DNA from: Polyangiaceae bacterium
GTDB lineage: Bacteria > Myxococcota_A > Polyangia > Polyangiales > Polyangiaceae
DNA: 64,000 bases
Direction of reading: 5' to 3'
Assembly (NCBI GenBank): GCA_016719945.1
Contig: JADJYE010000019.1
Location: 43,576 to 107,575 of the forward strand
A program made the position numbers and the translations under genes. The notes beneath the pieces were generated by a model. It ran no database searches. It was not told the origin of the DNA and saw nothing but the letters and a program-made list of their open reading frames with translations. Positions 44,381 through 54,500 of this stretch are shown one piece after another (the stretch's first letter is position 1; each line of letters starts with the position of its first letter).

Positions 44381-44774
44381 CGACCCCGGAGCTCTTGGCC
44401 CGCTGGACGGTGGCCTTCCTCCTGACCCAGCTCGTCGAGTGCGCGCTGTACACGCGCTGCTATGGCGTTCGGCTCCCCATCGCCTTCGGGGCCAGCGCGA
44501 TCACCCACCCGATCGTGGTGTTCGCGATCTGGCCGCTGTGGGGCGCGGCGCACGGCGCGCTGGCCCGAGCTTGGCCAGGGTTTTGGCTCGGCGACACTGC
44601 GTATTCGTGGTCTATGGCGTCGTCGCCGAGACGTTCGCGATCGGCGTCGAGGCCGCGTATCTGGTGCGCTTCGCGCGGCTCGCGTGGCAGCCGAGCGCGC
44701 GGGCCTCGCTGCTCGTCAATGGCGCGAGCGCCGGGGTTGGCCTGTTGTCGTCGTGGCTCACGGGGTGGCCGTGA
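44377..44774 (+). pseudogene. Small polytopic membrane protein, single-base frameshift
   Basis: Coupled by GTGA overlap to the previous membrane gene. The first frame gives an N-terminal TM helix (WTVAFLLTQLVECALY) and a second one with ITHPIVVFAIWPLW. At about 44594-44604 one base appears to be missing, after which the third helix (FVVYGVVAETFAIGVEAAYL) and the C-terminus (GLLSSWLTGWP) continue in another frame to the stop at 44772. Restored, it would be about 132 residues with four helices. The intact hydrophobic pattern on both sides favours an assembly error. Function unknown. Confidence 0.6.
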
Positions 44775-44778
44775 GGGC

Positions 44779-46584
44779 TCACAAGCAGTCGCAGAGCGGG
44801 TCGTCAGGCCTGCAGTTGCATTTGGGCTGCGGTTTCGCAGGCGGAGGCGACTTCGCCGAGCACCTCATGGCACAGTTGAGGTCACCCGGAGGGCAAGCGC
44901 ACGGCTGCTTCGATGGCGGGGGCGGCTGGGGCTTTGCCGCGCCGGCTGGCTGGGGCGCGAAGGTCGTCGTCGCGACGCCATAGGAGGTCGCCTTCGACTC
45001 GATGAGGCGGACCTTCGCGTCGACGCACTTGGTGAGCTCCTCGTCGTGGGGCACCAGCTTCACCGTGACCCCTTTGAGCGGCCCTGCGCCCGCGTAGACT
45101 ACGCAGAGGCTCACGGCCACGCTGGATGGGACCTCGCACGCGTCGAGGAAGGCGCCGCGGTTGAGCGTGGAGGTGAGATCTGGATCGTCGGTCGTGTCGG
45201 CAACCCGGCCTTCCGCGATGAGGTCGGCCTTCGCGTCTTCGCAGCTCTTCAGCGCAGGGGGCGCGGCGCTCGGGGTCGGGGTGGTCGGGGCGCTCGGGGT
45301 CGACGGCTCGCTCGTTGGCACGGTGGCCGCGGACGGCGCGCCCGAGCCCGACCCCTTGTTGGCGCGCGCCGGAGGCGAATCGTCCGCGTCACTGTCGCTC
45401 GTGTGACGGGGCTTCTTCGTGTCGCCGCCGAACGCGAACACAAGCGCGCCCGTGAGCGCGCAGGCCCCGACGGCGAGGCCCGCGTACAGCCCTACGGGTG
45501 TGCGCCTCGGAGGTGCGCCCTTGGAGACGGGGGCGATCGGTACCCCGACGGGCTTGTGCGTTCCTGCGGTCTGAGCAGCGACCGGCCCGCTCGAGGAGGC
45601 ATGGAGGCGCGAGACCGCGGGCGGCGCGACGACGCCGATCGAGCGCATCGCGTCGAGCACGGGGGAGCCCGCGACGGTCGCGCTCGCCGAGCCGCCGGAG
45701 AGCATCTGACGAAGAGCCACCTGCATGGCGCTCGCGTGCGGAAATCGCGTGCGCGGATCGCGGTCCACGCAGCGCGCGAACCAGGCGTCGAAGCCTGGCG
45801 GCAGCGTCGGCGCGCCCAGCTCGCGGGCTCGCGCGCTGGCAGGCGGGATGGGCTCCATTACGATCTCTCGTAGCACCATGATGGCCGACGAGTTCGGCGC
45901 GTGTGCGCTCAGCCAGAAGGTCTTCCCGGTCAGCGCGGCGAAGGCGATCAGGCCCATCGCCCACACGTCGGCCGCCGGAGTCACGGCGGCGCCGGCCTGG
46001 GCCTGCTCGGGGGCCATCCACAGCGGGGTGCCCATGGCGCCCGTGGCGGACGTGCGGGCTTGGTTCACCAGCTTCGCAATACCGAAGTCCAGCACCTTGA
46101 GGATGAAGGAGACGCCCGCCCGCCGCGCGTTCGCGAGGAACAGGTTCTCGGGCTTCAGATCGCGGTGAATGATCTGCTTGTCGTGCGCGGCGCCGAGCGC
46201 GTGCGTGAGCTGCTCGAAGAGATCAGCGACGACCGCGGGCGCAAGCGCACCCCTCCGCTGCATGAACGAAGCGAGGTCTTCGCCCTGAAGCAGCTCCATC
46301 GCCAGCCACGGGACGCCGCTGTCAGCGTCGACCCCCGCGCCCACCACCTCGACGACGTGCTCGCTGTCGATCTGCGCGCCGATCTTCGCCTCCTGCTCGA
46401 AGCGGCGCTTCAGATCCGCGTTGCCGACGAGCTCGCCGAGCATGATCTTGAGCGCGCGCTCCCGCCCCGTCGAGAGCTGGGTCGCCACGAAGACCGCTCC
46501 CATTCCACCGGCCGAGAGCGGCCTCTCCACCCTGTAGTCCCCGGCGAACACCATGCCCGGAACGAGCGTCAGCGGAGCCCCCAT
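44779..46584 (-). CDS. Transmembrane Ser/Thr protein kinase with Cys-rich C-terminus
   Basis: A 601-aa Hanks-type kinase. Motifs are SAGGMGAVF, ALKIML, HRDLKPEN, LDFGIAKL and MAPEQ. After a linker, one transmembrane segment (about 350-372) leads to a Ser/Thr/Pro-rich extracytoplasmic region and a small domain with paired cysteines. The last 40 residues are strikingly cysteine-rich (CACPPGDLNCAMRC, KCNCRPDDPLCDC). It is convergent with the small membrane genes and is followed upstream by a separate lipoprotein operon on the same strand (51 bp gap). The external Cys-rich tail may sense redox state or a ligand (inference). Confidence 0.88.
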   Translation of the reverse strand: MGAPLTLVPGMVFAGDYRVERPLSAGGMGAVFVATQLSTGRERALKIMLGELVGNADLKRRFEQEAKIGAQIDSEHVVEVVGAGVDADSGVPWLAMELLQGEDLASFMQRRGALAPAVVADLFEQLTHALGAAHDKQIIHRDLKPENLFLANARRAGVSFILKVLDFGIAKLVNQARTSATGAMGTPLWMAPEQAQAGAAVTPAADVWAMGLIAFAALTGKTFWLSAHAPNSSAIMVLREIVMEPIPPASARARELGAPTLPPGFDAWFARCVDRDPRTRFPHASAMQVALRQMLSGGSASATVAGSPVLDAMRSIGVVAPPAVSRLHASSSGPVAAQTAGTHKPVGVPIAPVSKGAPPRRTPVGLYAGLAVGACALTGALVFAFGGDTKKPRHTSDSDADDSPPARANKGSGSGAPSAATVPTSEPSTPSAPTTPTPSAAPPALKSCEDAKADLIAEGRVADTTDDPDLTSTLNRGAFLDACEVPSSVAVSLCVVYAGAGPLKGVTVKLVPHDEELTKCVDAKVRLIESKATSYGVATTTFAPQPAGAAKPQPPPPSKQPCACPPGDLNCAMRCSAKSPPPAKPQPKCNCRPDDPLCDCL

Positions 46585-46635
46585 CTCCTTCGCTTACAGC
46601 GCAACCCCGCGCGCAGGCAACAGGCAACCTCCAGC

Positions 46636-48201
46636 CTACAGGCCGAAGTAGAGCACCAGCGCCGTCGCAGGGCCGCCGCTGTCGGTCGGCGCTTCGGGGC
46701 TCGGGATCTCGACGCGCCCGCGGAAGCTCGTGGCGAGCCAGAAGCCAGAGTCGTCTGACGCGAGCGCCGTTGGCAGCAGCAGGTCGTTCTCGGTGTCGTT
46801 CGGCAAGAGCTCCGTCGCCCACAGCTCCTCGCCCGTCGCGGCGTCGAGCATGACGAGGAAGGTGTAGCGGCCGTTCTGGTCGGCGCGGTGCGCGCCGCAC
46901 CTCCGCAGGCTCGCGCTGTCTGCCGCGATGCAACCGGCGACGATGACGACGCCGCGCCCGCAAGCCGACGAGTCGACGTACGCGAGGTCGACCACCGACT
47001 CGTCCCCCGTCGTGTCGAAGCCCGGCGTCACCCCCAGCGCGGGATAGGTCCACGTCGCTTGTCGGGTCTCGGGATCGATCGCGGCCACGAACGCGCCCGA
47101 GTCCGGGCTCGGCTCGAACGAGCCGCCGCCGATCATCAGCTGACCGCGGTACCCGCCGCCGATGTACGCGAGGCCGCCGCCCGTGCGCGCGGCCGTCCCG
47201 AACGACAGATCGTCGCCCGCGACCTCGACCGCCACCGGGTCGGTCACGCCGGCTTCCCACGCGTAGACGAAGACCTCTCCCAGGCTCGCGCACGGACCAG
47301 CGGCCGCGCAGCCCCGACCGGTCACCCACATCGTGCCGTCGACGTCGGCGGCGATGCCGCCCTCGAGCTCGGCCGGGACATCGTCGACGCTCGCGAGCTC
47401 GAGGAACGCGACCTCGGCCTGGACGACCTGGTTCTCGGGTGAGCGGGAGATGAAATAGAGCGGCTCCGCCCCGGGCGCCTCGGTGCCGAAGAGGGACCCA
47501 TTGCCGACCCCGAGCCCTGCGGTGACGCCTCCGCCGACGGCGGTCCCCAGCGTCGTGCCGCCTGCGCTGTACGATGGATCGGCGAAGACCTGCTCTCCGT
47601 CCTGGTAGAGCGCGAAGAACGGCACGCTGGCGCCGCCCGCGTCATTCGAGGCGATCTGGAGCGGGCTCGAGGCGCAGACGTCTCCTTCACCCGGCGAGAA
47701 CCCATAAGGAGTCTGGGCCTGTGCGGGGATCGAGCCCGAGACGAAGAGCAGGTCCTCGCTGGTCAGGGAGACGCGGCCGCCGAGCGAATACCCTGGCACC
47801 AGATCGCACGCCACGACCGACCCGAGCGGGAAGGTGATGCCCTCGTCGGGGGCGCGCAGGGCGAACAGCAGGTTCGACGAGAACGACGGGAAGTTGAACC
47901 CGGCCATCGCCGCGCCGCTCTCGCCATAGAGATCGACCCACCCTCCGGTCGGGGCGTCACGGCGGACCAACCCCGTGACCGTCACGTAGTTGCTCGCGCC
48001 GCTGTCGGTGGGCTCGAGCAACGCCGTGAGCTCCGGCGGCGCGGGCGAGCACTCGGCGGGGCCTCCCCCGGCTCCGCCTCCAGCCCCTGCGCCGCCCTCC
48101 GCCGCTCCGCCCCCCGCGACGTCTTCGGGGAAATCGAGGACGAACGAGCAGGCCGCGACGCTGGGCAGCGACGCGGCGACGAGCGCGAGGAGTCGCTTCA
48201 A
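46636..48201 (-). CDS. Gly-rich lipoprotein, beta-repeat type (kinase cassette)
   Basis: A 521-aa predicted lipoprotein. TTG at 48201 is the start: GGAGG lies six bases upstream and the codon overlaps the stop of the TPR/PEGA gene (TTGA). The lipobox ends at Cys18 (LPSVAAC); a Gly/Ala tether (30-50) follows. The remainder (about 60-521) is beta-rich, with recurring short Gly/Asp-Thr segments such as GGLAYIGGGYRGQL, ATWTYPALG and WATELLPNDTEND, like a propeller or a collection of PQQ-type blades. It is the last gene of a zinc-ribbon protein - kinase - TPR/PEGA - lipoprotein operon. Function unknown; it is probably an envelope ligand or receptor. Confidence 0.78.
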   Translation of the reverse strand: MKRLLALVAASLPSVAACSFVLDFPEDVAGGGAAEGGAGAGGGAGGGPAECSPAPPELTALLEPTDSGASNYVTVTGLVRRDAPTGGWVDLYGESGAAMAGFNFPSFSSNLLFALRAPDEGITFPLGSVVACDLVPGYSLGGRVSLTSEDLLFVSGSIPAQAQTPYGFSPGEGDVCASSPLQIASNDAGGASVPFFALYQDGEQVFADPSYSAGGTTLGTAVGGGVTAGLGVGNGSLFGTEAPGAEPLYFISRSPENQVVQAEVAFLELASVDDVPAELEGGIAADVDGTMWVTGRGCAAAGPCASLGEVFVYAWEAGVTDPVAVEVAGDDLSFGTAARTGGGLAYIGGGYRGQLMIGGGSFEPSPDSGAFVAAIDPETRQATWTYPALGVTPGFDTTGDESVVDLAYVDSSACGRGVVIVAGCIAADSASLRRCGAHRADQNGRYTFLVMLDAATGEELWATELLPNDTENDLLLPTALASDDSGFWLATSFRGRVEIPSPEAPTDSGGPATALVLYFGL

Positions 48202-49249
48202 AACCGACCTCCGACCTTGATCCCCGCCCCGCGATCGAGCACGAGCGGCGCGAGCGCGGCCTCCGGCTTCGCGCCGCCCCCGCGGGTGACGCCGACGATG
48301 ACGAGCGTGAGCCCCGTCGCCGCAATGGCAGCGCCCGCGAACAGGGTCACGGTGCTGGTGACGGCGAGCGGCTGGCCTCGATCGATCGCTGCTTGCGAGG
48401 CCGCGCGCGCCTCCGCCGAGCCGCACGTGATCACGTCGCCCGACTCGGCGCATGCTCCCTCCGCCACCAGCTCGTCGAGCGTGCCGCGGTCCGACGCGGC
48501 GAGCCCGCCGGTGATCGCCGACACCGCCAGGGTCAGCGCGCCGACACCCGAGAGCACACCTCCTGCGATCACGAGCGAGTCTGTACCTCCAGCCGCGGGG
48601 GGCGGCGGGGGAGGCACCTTCGGAGGGTCGACGCGAGGCACGTCGGGTGGGGTCTTCTCGGGGGGCACGTCCGGGAGCCGCGTGAGCTCGATGGTCAGCT
48701 CGAGGCTCGCCCCCTCCTTGGCGTCGATCTGCTTCGTCTCGGTCCGGTGGGAGGGCGCGCTGACCGTGAACGTGTGCGACCCCGGGTCGATCGGGACCTT
48801 CTGCCCGAGCCCTTCGATGGGGATCTCGGCGCCGTCCCGCTCGACGCGGGTGCCGGGCGGTGGCGCGACGATGCGCACCGTGATCCACGGCAGGCGTGGC
48901 TCGAGGCGCGCGATCGAGGCGTCGACGAAGGCGTCCACGTCCTTCTTGCGCTTGGCGCCTGGGGTCTCTTGGTTCAGCGCCTTCGCACGCTTGAGCTCGG
49001 CCCACGCGCGCGCGATGTAGCCGTCGTGCTCGAGGCAGCGCGCGATGTTCACCTGCGCGCCGACCGAAGGATCGAGCTTCATGCTCGCGTCGAACTGGGG
49101 GCACGCCTCCGCCCACTTCTCCTGCTTGAGCAGCTCGACCCCTTTGTCGAAGAGCGCCTGCGCCGCCGCAGGGTCGCGCTCCTGCGCGGGCGCCGAGGTC
49201 GGCAACAGCGAAAGGGCTGCCGCGAGCGTGGCGCCAAACCAGCGGGGCT

Positions 49250-49253
<4 letters not shown>
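48198..49253 (-). CDS. TPR/PEGA envelope protein with two-TM hairpin (kinase cassette)
   Basis: A 351-aa exported protein. It has a signal peptide (cleavage near APA-QE), TPR-like repeats (about 27-105; GVELLKQEKWAEACPQFDAS, NIARCLEHDGYIARAW), a PEGA-like domain (about 122-195; GTRVERDGAEIPIEG, DPGSHTFTVSAPSH), a Pro-rich linker, then two transmembrane helices separated by a loop with CAESGDVITC. ATG at 49253 overlaps the kinase stop by 4 bp. It is the closest match in design to 28079-29059. It presumably links the kinase to envelope proteins. Confidence 0.83.
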
Positions 49254-50743
<1,490 letters not shown>

Positions 50744-50787
50744 GGCGACAGGTCCTCGACGAGGTGAGGCTGGGGAGGGAGGGAGCC

Positions 50788-51186
50788 CTAGTTACCGCCG
50801 CCGGCGCCCCCGGCGCCCCCGGCGCCGCCGGTGCCCGGCACCCCATAGAAGGAGGCCATGCCGCCGATGCCATCTCCGCCGGCGCCCCCGCCGCCTTGCT
50901 CTGCCCCGCCTTGCGGTGCGCCACCTTGAGCGGCGCCGCCGCCACCGTCGGCCACCATTCCGCCCACGCCGGGCGAGCCAGCCACCCCGTAGAAGGAAGC
51001 GTCGCCGCCCTGGCCCGTGTCATCGCCGCACGCGGCGGCGGCCGCCACCAGACCCAGCAGCACGGCGGCCGCCGTGCGCGGCAACCGCGAAGGGTCTCCG
51101 GCCAGCGCGAAATCGCAGTGCGGACAGCGAGTCTCCGAGGACTTGGCGGGGCATGCGCAAGCAGGGCAGGTGATCAGCTCGGCCAT
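50788..51186 (-). CDS. Zinc-ribbon, single-TM, Gly-rich tail protein
   Basis: A 132-aa protein. Residues 1-26 form a zinc-ribbon with paired cysteines (CPACACP, CPHC). A hydrophobic helix follows (AAAVLLGLVAAAAAC), then a long Gly/Ala-rich external tail containing the motif ASFYGV twice (DASFYGVAG and MASFYGVPG). The orientation suggests a cytosolic ribbon and an exported tail. It is the first gene of the kinase operon. I do not know a function; the repeated ASFYGV motif may be a recognition or sorting signal (inference). ATG at 51186 places the ribbon at the N-terminus. Confidence 0.7.
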   Translation of the reverse strand: MAELITCPACACPAKSSETRCPHCDFALAGDPSRLPRTAAAVLLGLVAAAAACGDDTGQGGDASFYGVAGSPGVGGMVADGGGGAAQGGAPQGGAEQGGGGAGGDGIGGMASFYGVPGTGGAGGAGGAGGGN

Positions 51187-51252
51187 GAGGTGATCATCGT
51201 CACCTCCCGCCCGCGCAGCGTCAACCACCCGCGCGCTGCCCGTCCGCGAGGG

Positions 51253-52455
51253 CTAGAGCCGTTTCGCCTCGACCTGGATGACCATGTCCTCGAGCTGGGA
51301 GATCTCGCGGATCAGGTCGCTCGCAGGCTCGGAGGTGATGCGGATGGACGCGACCGCGGCCTTGCTGCCTTGGAAGATCGTGTTCGTCATGTCGGCGACG
51401 TTGATGCCGTGGTTGCGGATGATGCCGAGCACCTGCGCGAGGACGCCGACCTTGTCGTAGTGCCGCACGACGAGCTCGCTCTTCGCCGGAGCCTTGACCT
51501 CGACGTTGACGACGTTCGGGGGCTTGCCGGTCGCGAGGTACTCCCGGCAGATGCGGACCGCCTCGGCGGCGATCGCGTCTTGGGCTTGCTCGGTGCTCGC
51601 GCCGATGTGGTGGGTGCCGACGAAGCCAGGCATCTTGAAGATCTCGTTGTTCACGTCGGTCGCGGTCGGCGCAGCCGGCTCGGACTCGAACACGTCGAGC
51701 CCCGCGCGCAGGCCTCGATCGCGCATCGCCGCGACGAGCGCGGCCTCGTCGTGCAAGCCTCCGCGGCTGGTGTTGATGAACATCGAGCGCCGCTTCATCT
51801 TCGAGAAGAAGGTGGCGCCGAACATCCCCTTGGTCTCCTTGGTCTGCGCGAGGTGCACGGTAACAATGTCCGCCCGCTCGGCGACCTCATCGGGCGTGCG
51901 GCAGTAGCCGACCCCGAGCTCGTCGGCCCGCGTGCCTGTCAGCGAGCGCGACCAGGCGAGCACGTTCATCTCGAAGGCTCTGGCGCGCTCGACGACCGCG
52001 CACCCGATCGAGCCCAGCCCGATCACGCCGAGGGTCTTTCCCTTGAGCCCGTCGGCCTTGCTGTACTCCTTCTTGTTCCACACGCCGGCGCGCAGATCGG
52101 CGGTGTTGTCCGCGACGCGCCGGTCGAGCGCGATCATCAGCCCGAAGGCGAGCTCGGCGACCGCGACGGCGTTCTTGCCGGGGCAGTTCGCGACGAAGAT
52201 GCCCCGCTCGCTCGCGGCCGCGACGTCGATCGTGTCGTAGCCCGCGCCTGCGCGCAGCACGAGGCCGAGCGCTTTGCCGCCCACGATCACCTCGCGCGTG
52301 ACCTTGGTGCTGCGCACGACGAGGATGTTCGCGCCCTTCGCACGCTCCGGCAGTTGCTCCGCGGTGGCGGAGGGCTCGTAGGCGACGTCCAGCCCGAGGG
52401 CGCGGAGGTCGGCGAGGTAGTGCTCGGGGAAGGCGTCGGCGATGAGGGCGCGCAT
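51253..52455 (-). CDS. serA: D-3-phosphoglycerate dehydrogenase-like (2-hydroxyacid dehydrogenase with ACT domain)
   Basis: A 400-aa NAD-dependent D-2-hydroxyacid dehydrogenase, probably the first enzyme of serine biosynthesis. The NAD-binding motif is LGVIGLGSIG, catalytic residues are the Arg in NTSRGG, the Glu in DVFESEP and the His in GTHHIGAST. The C-terminus (about 330-400) is an ACT domain (VLAQVLGIIRNHGINVADM), as in serine-regulated SerA. ATG at 52455 with the window's usual codon use. It is downstream of no obvious serine gene and may be monocistronic. The assignment to SerA, rather than to another 2-hydroxyacid dehydrogenase, rests on the ACT domain. Confidence 0.9.
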   Translation of the reverse strand: MRALIADAFPEHYLADLRALGLDVAYEPSATAEQLPERAKGANILVVRSTKVTREVIVGGKALGLVLRAGAGYDTIDVAAASERGIFVANCPGKNAVAVAELAFGLMIALDRRVADNTADLRAGVWNKKEYSKADGLKGKTLGVIGLGSIGCAVVERARAFEMNVLAWSRSLTGTRADELGVGYCRTPDEVAERADIVTVHLAQTKETKGMFGATFFSKMKRRSMFINTSRGGLHDEAALVAAMRDRGLRAGLDVFESEPAAPTATDVNNEIFKMPGFVGTHHIGASTEQAQDAIAAEAVRICREYLATGKPPNVVNVEVKAPAKSELVVRHYDKVGVLAQVLGIIRNHGINVADMTNTIFQGSKAAVASIRITSEPASDLIREISQLEDMVIQVEAKRL

Positions 52456-52541
52456 GGGCGGCGATCATCGCGCCGCGAGGGCACGGGTGTCGAGGCCATC
52501 CACCGTCGACGTCGCAGGTCACCGCTGCCTACGATGGCGGC

Positions 52542-53804
52542 GTGCTCCCGCCGTTCGACAGCGTCACCGCCACCCGGGTCCACCACAACCCGGCGGCGCT
52601 CGCCGGGGGGGCGCTCCCGTTCGCGATGATCCCCGTCCTCGCGACGCTGGCGATCACGCTGGGCAACCCGTCCATCCTCGTCGGCCTTTTGCACCTGACG
52701 ATCTTTGGCACGCTCGGCACTTCGTACGTCCTGTCGCGCCACCCGTGGCGGCGCCTCAAGGGAGGACGCGTCACGATCGCCGACGGAGTGCTGTCGGTGG
52801 ACGGAGCGCGGGTGACCTCGCGGGACGAGCTGAGCCAGGGGCTCATCGTGCCCCGAAAGGACGAGATCTGGGTCCGGCTCGACCGCAAGGGCAGGCAGCT
52901 CGCCCACCACTTTCGGGTGCAAGACGTCGAAGAGGGGCGGGCGATGTTGCGCGCGCTCGGCTTCGACGCGACCCAGGCGACGGCGGAGGTGCGCTGCATG
53001 TCCCCCGTGGTGACCCTTCCGATCTGGAAGCAGCTGCTGCTCACGCTCGCCCCCGTCCTCGCGACCATCTTCGGCACCATGGCGCTCGGCGTGGCCGCCT
53101 TCGGACCGCAGGGCGCGGCGATGACGCTCCCGGCCGTCGGTCTGGTCATGGCGTACCTGTTCCTCATCATCCTCGCGCCGACGAAGGTGCGCATCGGCGC
53201 CGACGGCCTCGCGCTGAGCTGGCTCTGGCGGCGCCAGTTCATCCGCTTCGCGGACGTGACGAGCGTCGCCCCTTGGATGCGCACGTCGGGCGGCAAGACC
53301 TACGAGGGCATCCAGGTCGAAGACACACACGGCCACAAGACCTTCATCGCAGGTGGGCAGCACGGCTGGAACGAGCACGTCGCGAAGCAGCTCGAGGAGC
53401 GCGTGCTCGAAGCCTGGGAGGCGCACCGCGGGGGCGTCACCGGAGCGGACGTATCGGCGCTCGACCGCGGCGGGCGAGACCTCAGCTCTTGGGTCGATCA
53501 CCTCCGAGGGCTCGGCGAGGGCGCCAAGGTCGACCTGCGCCGCGCCTTCGTCCCGGTCGACCACCTCCTGCACGTGCTCGAGGACACCAGCCAGCCCGCG
53601 CTCACCCGCGCGGGCGCAGCGATCGCCGCCGCCCGTGGAGCCGGGCCCGAGGCGCGGGCCCGCATCCGCGTCGCCGCCTCGACCACGGCGTCACCGAAGC
53701 TTCGGGTCGCCATCGAGCGCTCGCTCGACGACGAGGCCGAGACCGCCGCGATCGCCGAGGCGCTCGGCGAGGTCGAGGCGGAGCAGGGCGTGGCACGGCG
53801 CTGA
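52542..53804 (+). CDS. Membrane protein with PH-like and HEAT-like regions, unknown function
   Basis: A 420-aa protein. Two hydrophobic helices lie at about 22-60 and two more at about 165-210. Between and after them are beta segments (VTIADGVLSVDGARVTS, RIGADGLALSWLWRRQFIRFADVTSV) resembling bacterial PH domains. The last 90 residues are alpha-helical, Ala/Glu/Arg-rich, with two HEAT-like repeats. GTG at 52542 is the assumed start. It is divergent from serA (about 86 bp). It ends immediately before the anomalous stretch at 53813, so its true 3' flank is not trustworthy. Confidence 0.65.
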   Translation: MLPPFDSVTATRVHHNPAALAGGALPFAMIPVLATLAITLGNPSILVGLLHLTIFGTLGTSYVLSRHPWRRLKGGRVTIADGVLSVDGARVTSRDELSQGLIVPRKDEIWVRLDRKGRQLAHHFRVQDVEEGRAMLRALGFDATQATAEVRCMSPVVTLPIWKQLLLTLAPVLATIFGTMALGVAAFGPQGAAMTLPAVGLVMAYLFLIILAPTKVRIGADGLALSWLWRRQFIRFADVTSVAPWMRTSGGKTYEGIQVEDTHGHKTFIAGGQHGWNEHVAKQLEERVLEAWEAHRGGVTGADVSALDRGGRDLSSWVDHLRGLGEGAKVDLRRAFVPVDHLLHVLEDTSQPALTRAGAAIAAARGAGPEARARIRVAASTTASPKLRVAIERSLDDEAETAAIAEALGEVEAEQGVARR

Positions 53805-53812
53805 GCCAGAGG

Positions 53813-54485
53813 CGCGCCCCCCCCGGGGGGGGAGGGGGGCGGGAGGGGGGGGGCCCCGGGCGGGGGCACGCCGGCGGAGGGCGGGGGGGGGGGGCCCCGT
53901 CAAGGGCGGGGGGGGGGGGGGGGGGGGGGCGGAGGGGGGGAGGGAGGGGTCCGCAAGCGGGCGGCGGGCGGGGGCAGAAGGGGGCGGAGGGGAGGGAAAC
54001 GGCGGAGCCGCGCCGCCCCACAACGCACTTCCTCGCGCGCTCGGGCGGCGGGCCGGGGCGGGGGGCGGGGGGAGGAACGGCACCCCCCACCCCACCCACC
54101 CCCCCCCACACACCCCACAACACACACCACAACCACACACCCCAACCCCACCCAAACACACACCCCCACCCCCCCCCACACACACCCAACACCCAAAACA
54201 CCCAAACATCACCCACATATCACCCCCCAAACCACCCCCCCCCCCCCCACCACCCCAAAGCACAAACACAAACACCGCACGCAAAAAAAAACCAAACACC
54301 GACGGAAAACCCCCCCGCAAAAACAAAGGAGGGGGAAAAACAAAAAAGAAAAAAAGCCGCACACAACAAACAAAAAAAAAAAGGGGCCACAAATTCACAA
54401 AGAGGCGGGCAACAGGTCACCCCAAGAAAAAGGAAAGGGGCCCAGGAGAAAAAAGAGGAAAAAGGGAGGCGTCCTGGGGCGGACG
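53813..54485. other. Anomalous T-depleted low-complexity stretch, probably failed sequence
   Basis: This intergenic stretch lies between two convergent genes. It begins with C8 (53817-53824) followed by G8 (53825-53832), continues as G-rich sequence to about 54080, changes to an A/C-only stretch without a single G for 179 nt (54081-54259), then to A/G/C sequence. Only 14 T occur between 53821 and 54480. Frames here give nothing like a protein. The abrupt change at a C/G hairpin suggests base-calling or assembly failure after a strong terminator-like stem. A genuine R-loop or G-quadruplex-prone region is less likely. I see no gene in it. Confidence 0.8.
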
Positions 54486-54500
54486 CTCCGCTGCGACGCT

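Noticed and set aside
53869..54216. Gly/Pro-rich or Trp/Val-rich open frames inside the anomalous stretch
   Set aside because: They translate homopolymer and A/C runs and have no protein-like composition.
54081..54259. A/C-only stretch considered as a microsatellite, CRISPR or real repeat
   Set aside because: No constant unit or spacing; continuous with neighbouring aberrant blocks and best explained as failed sequence.
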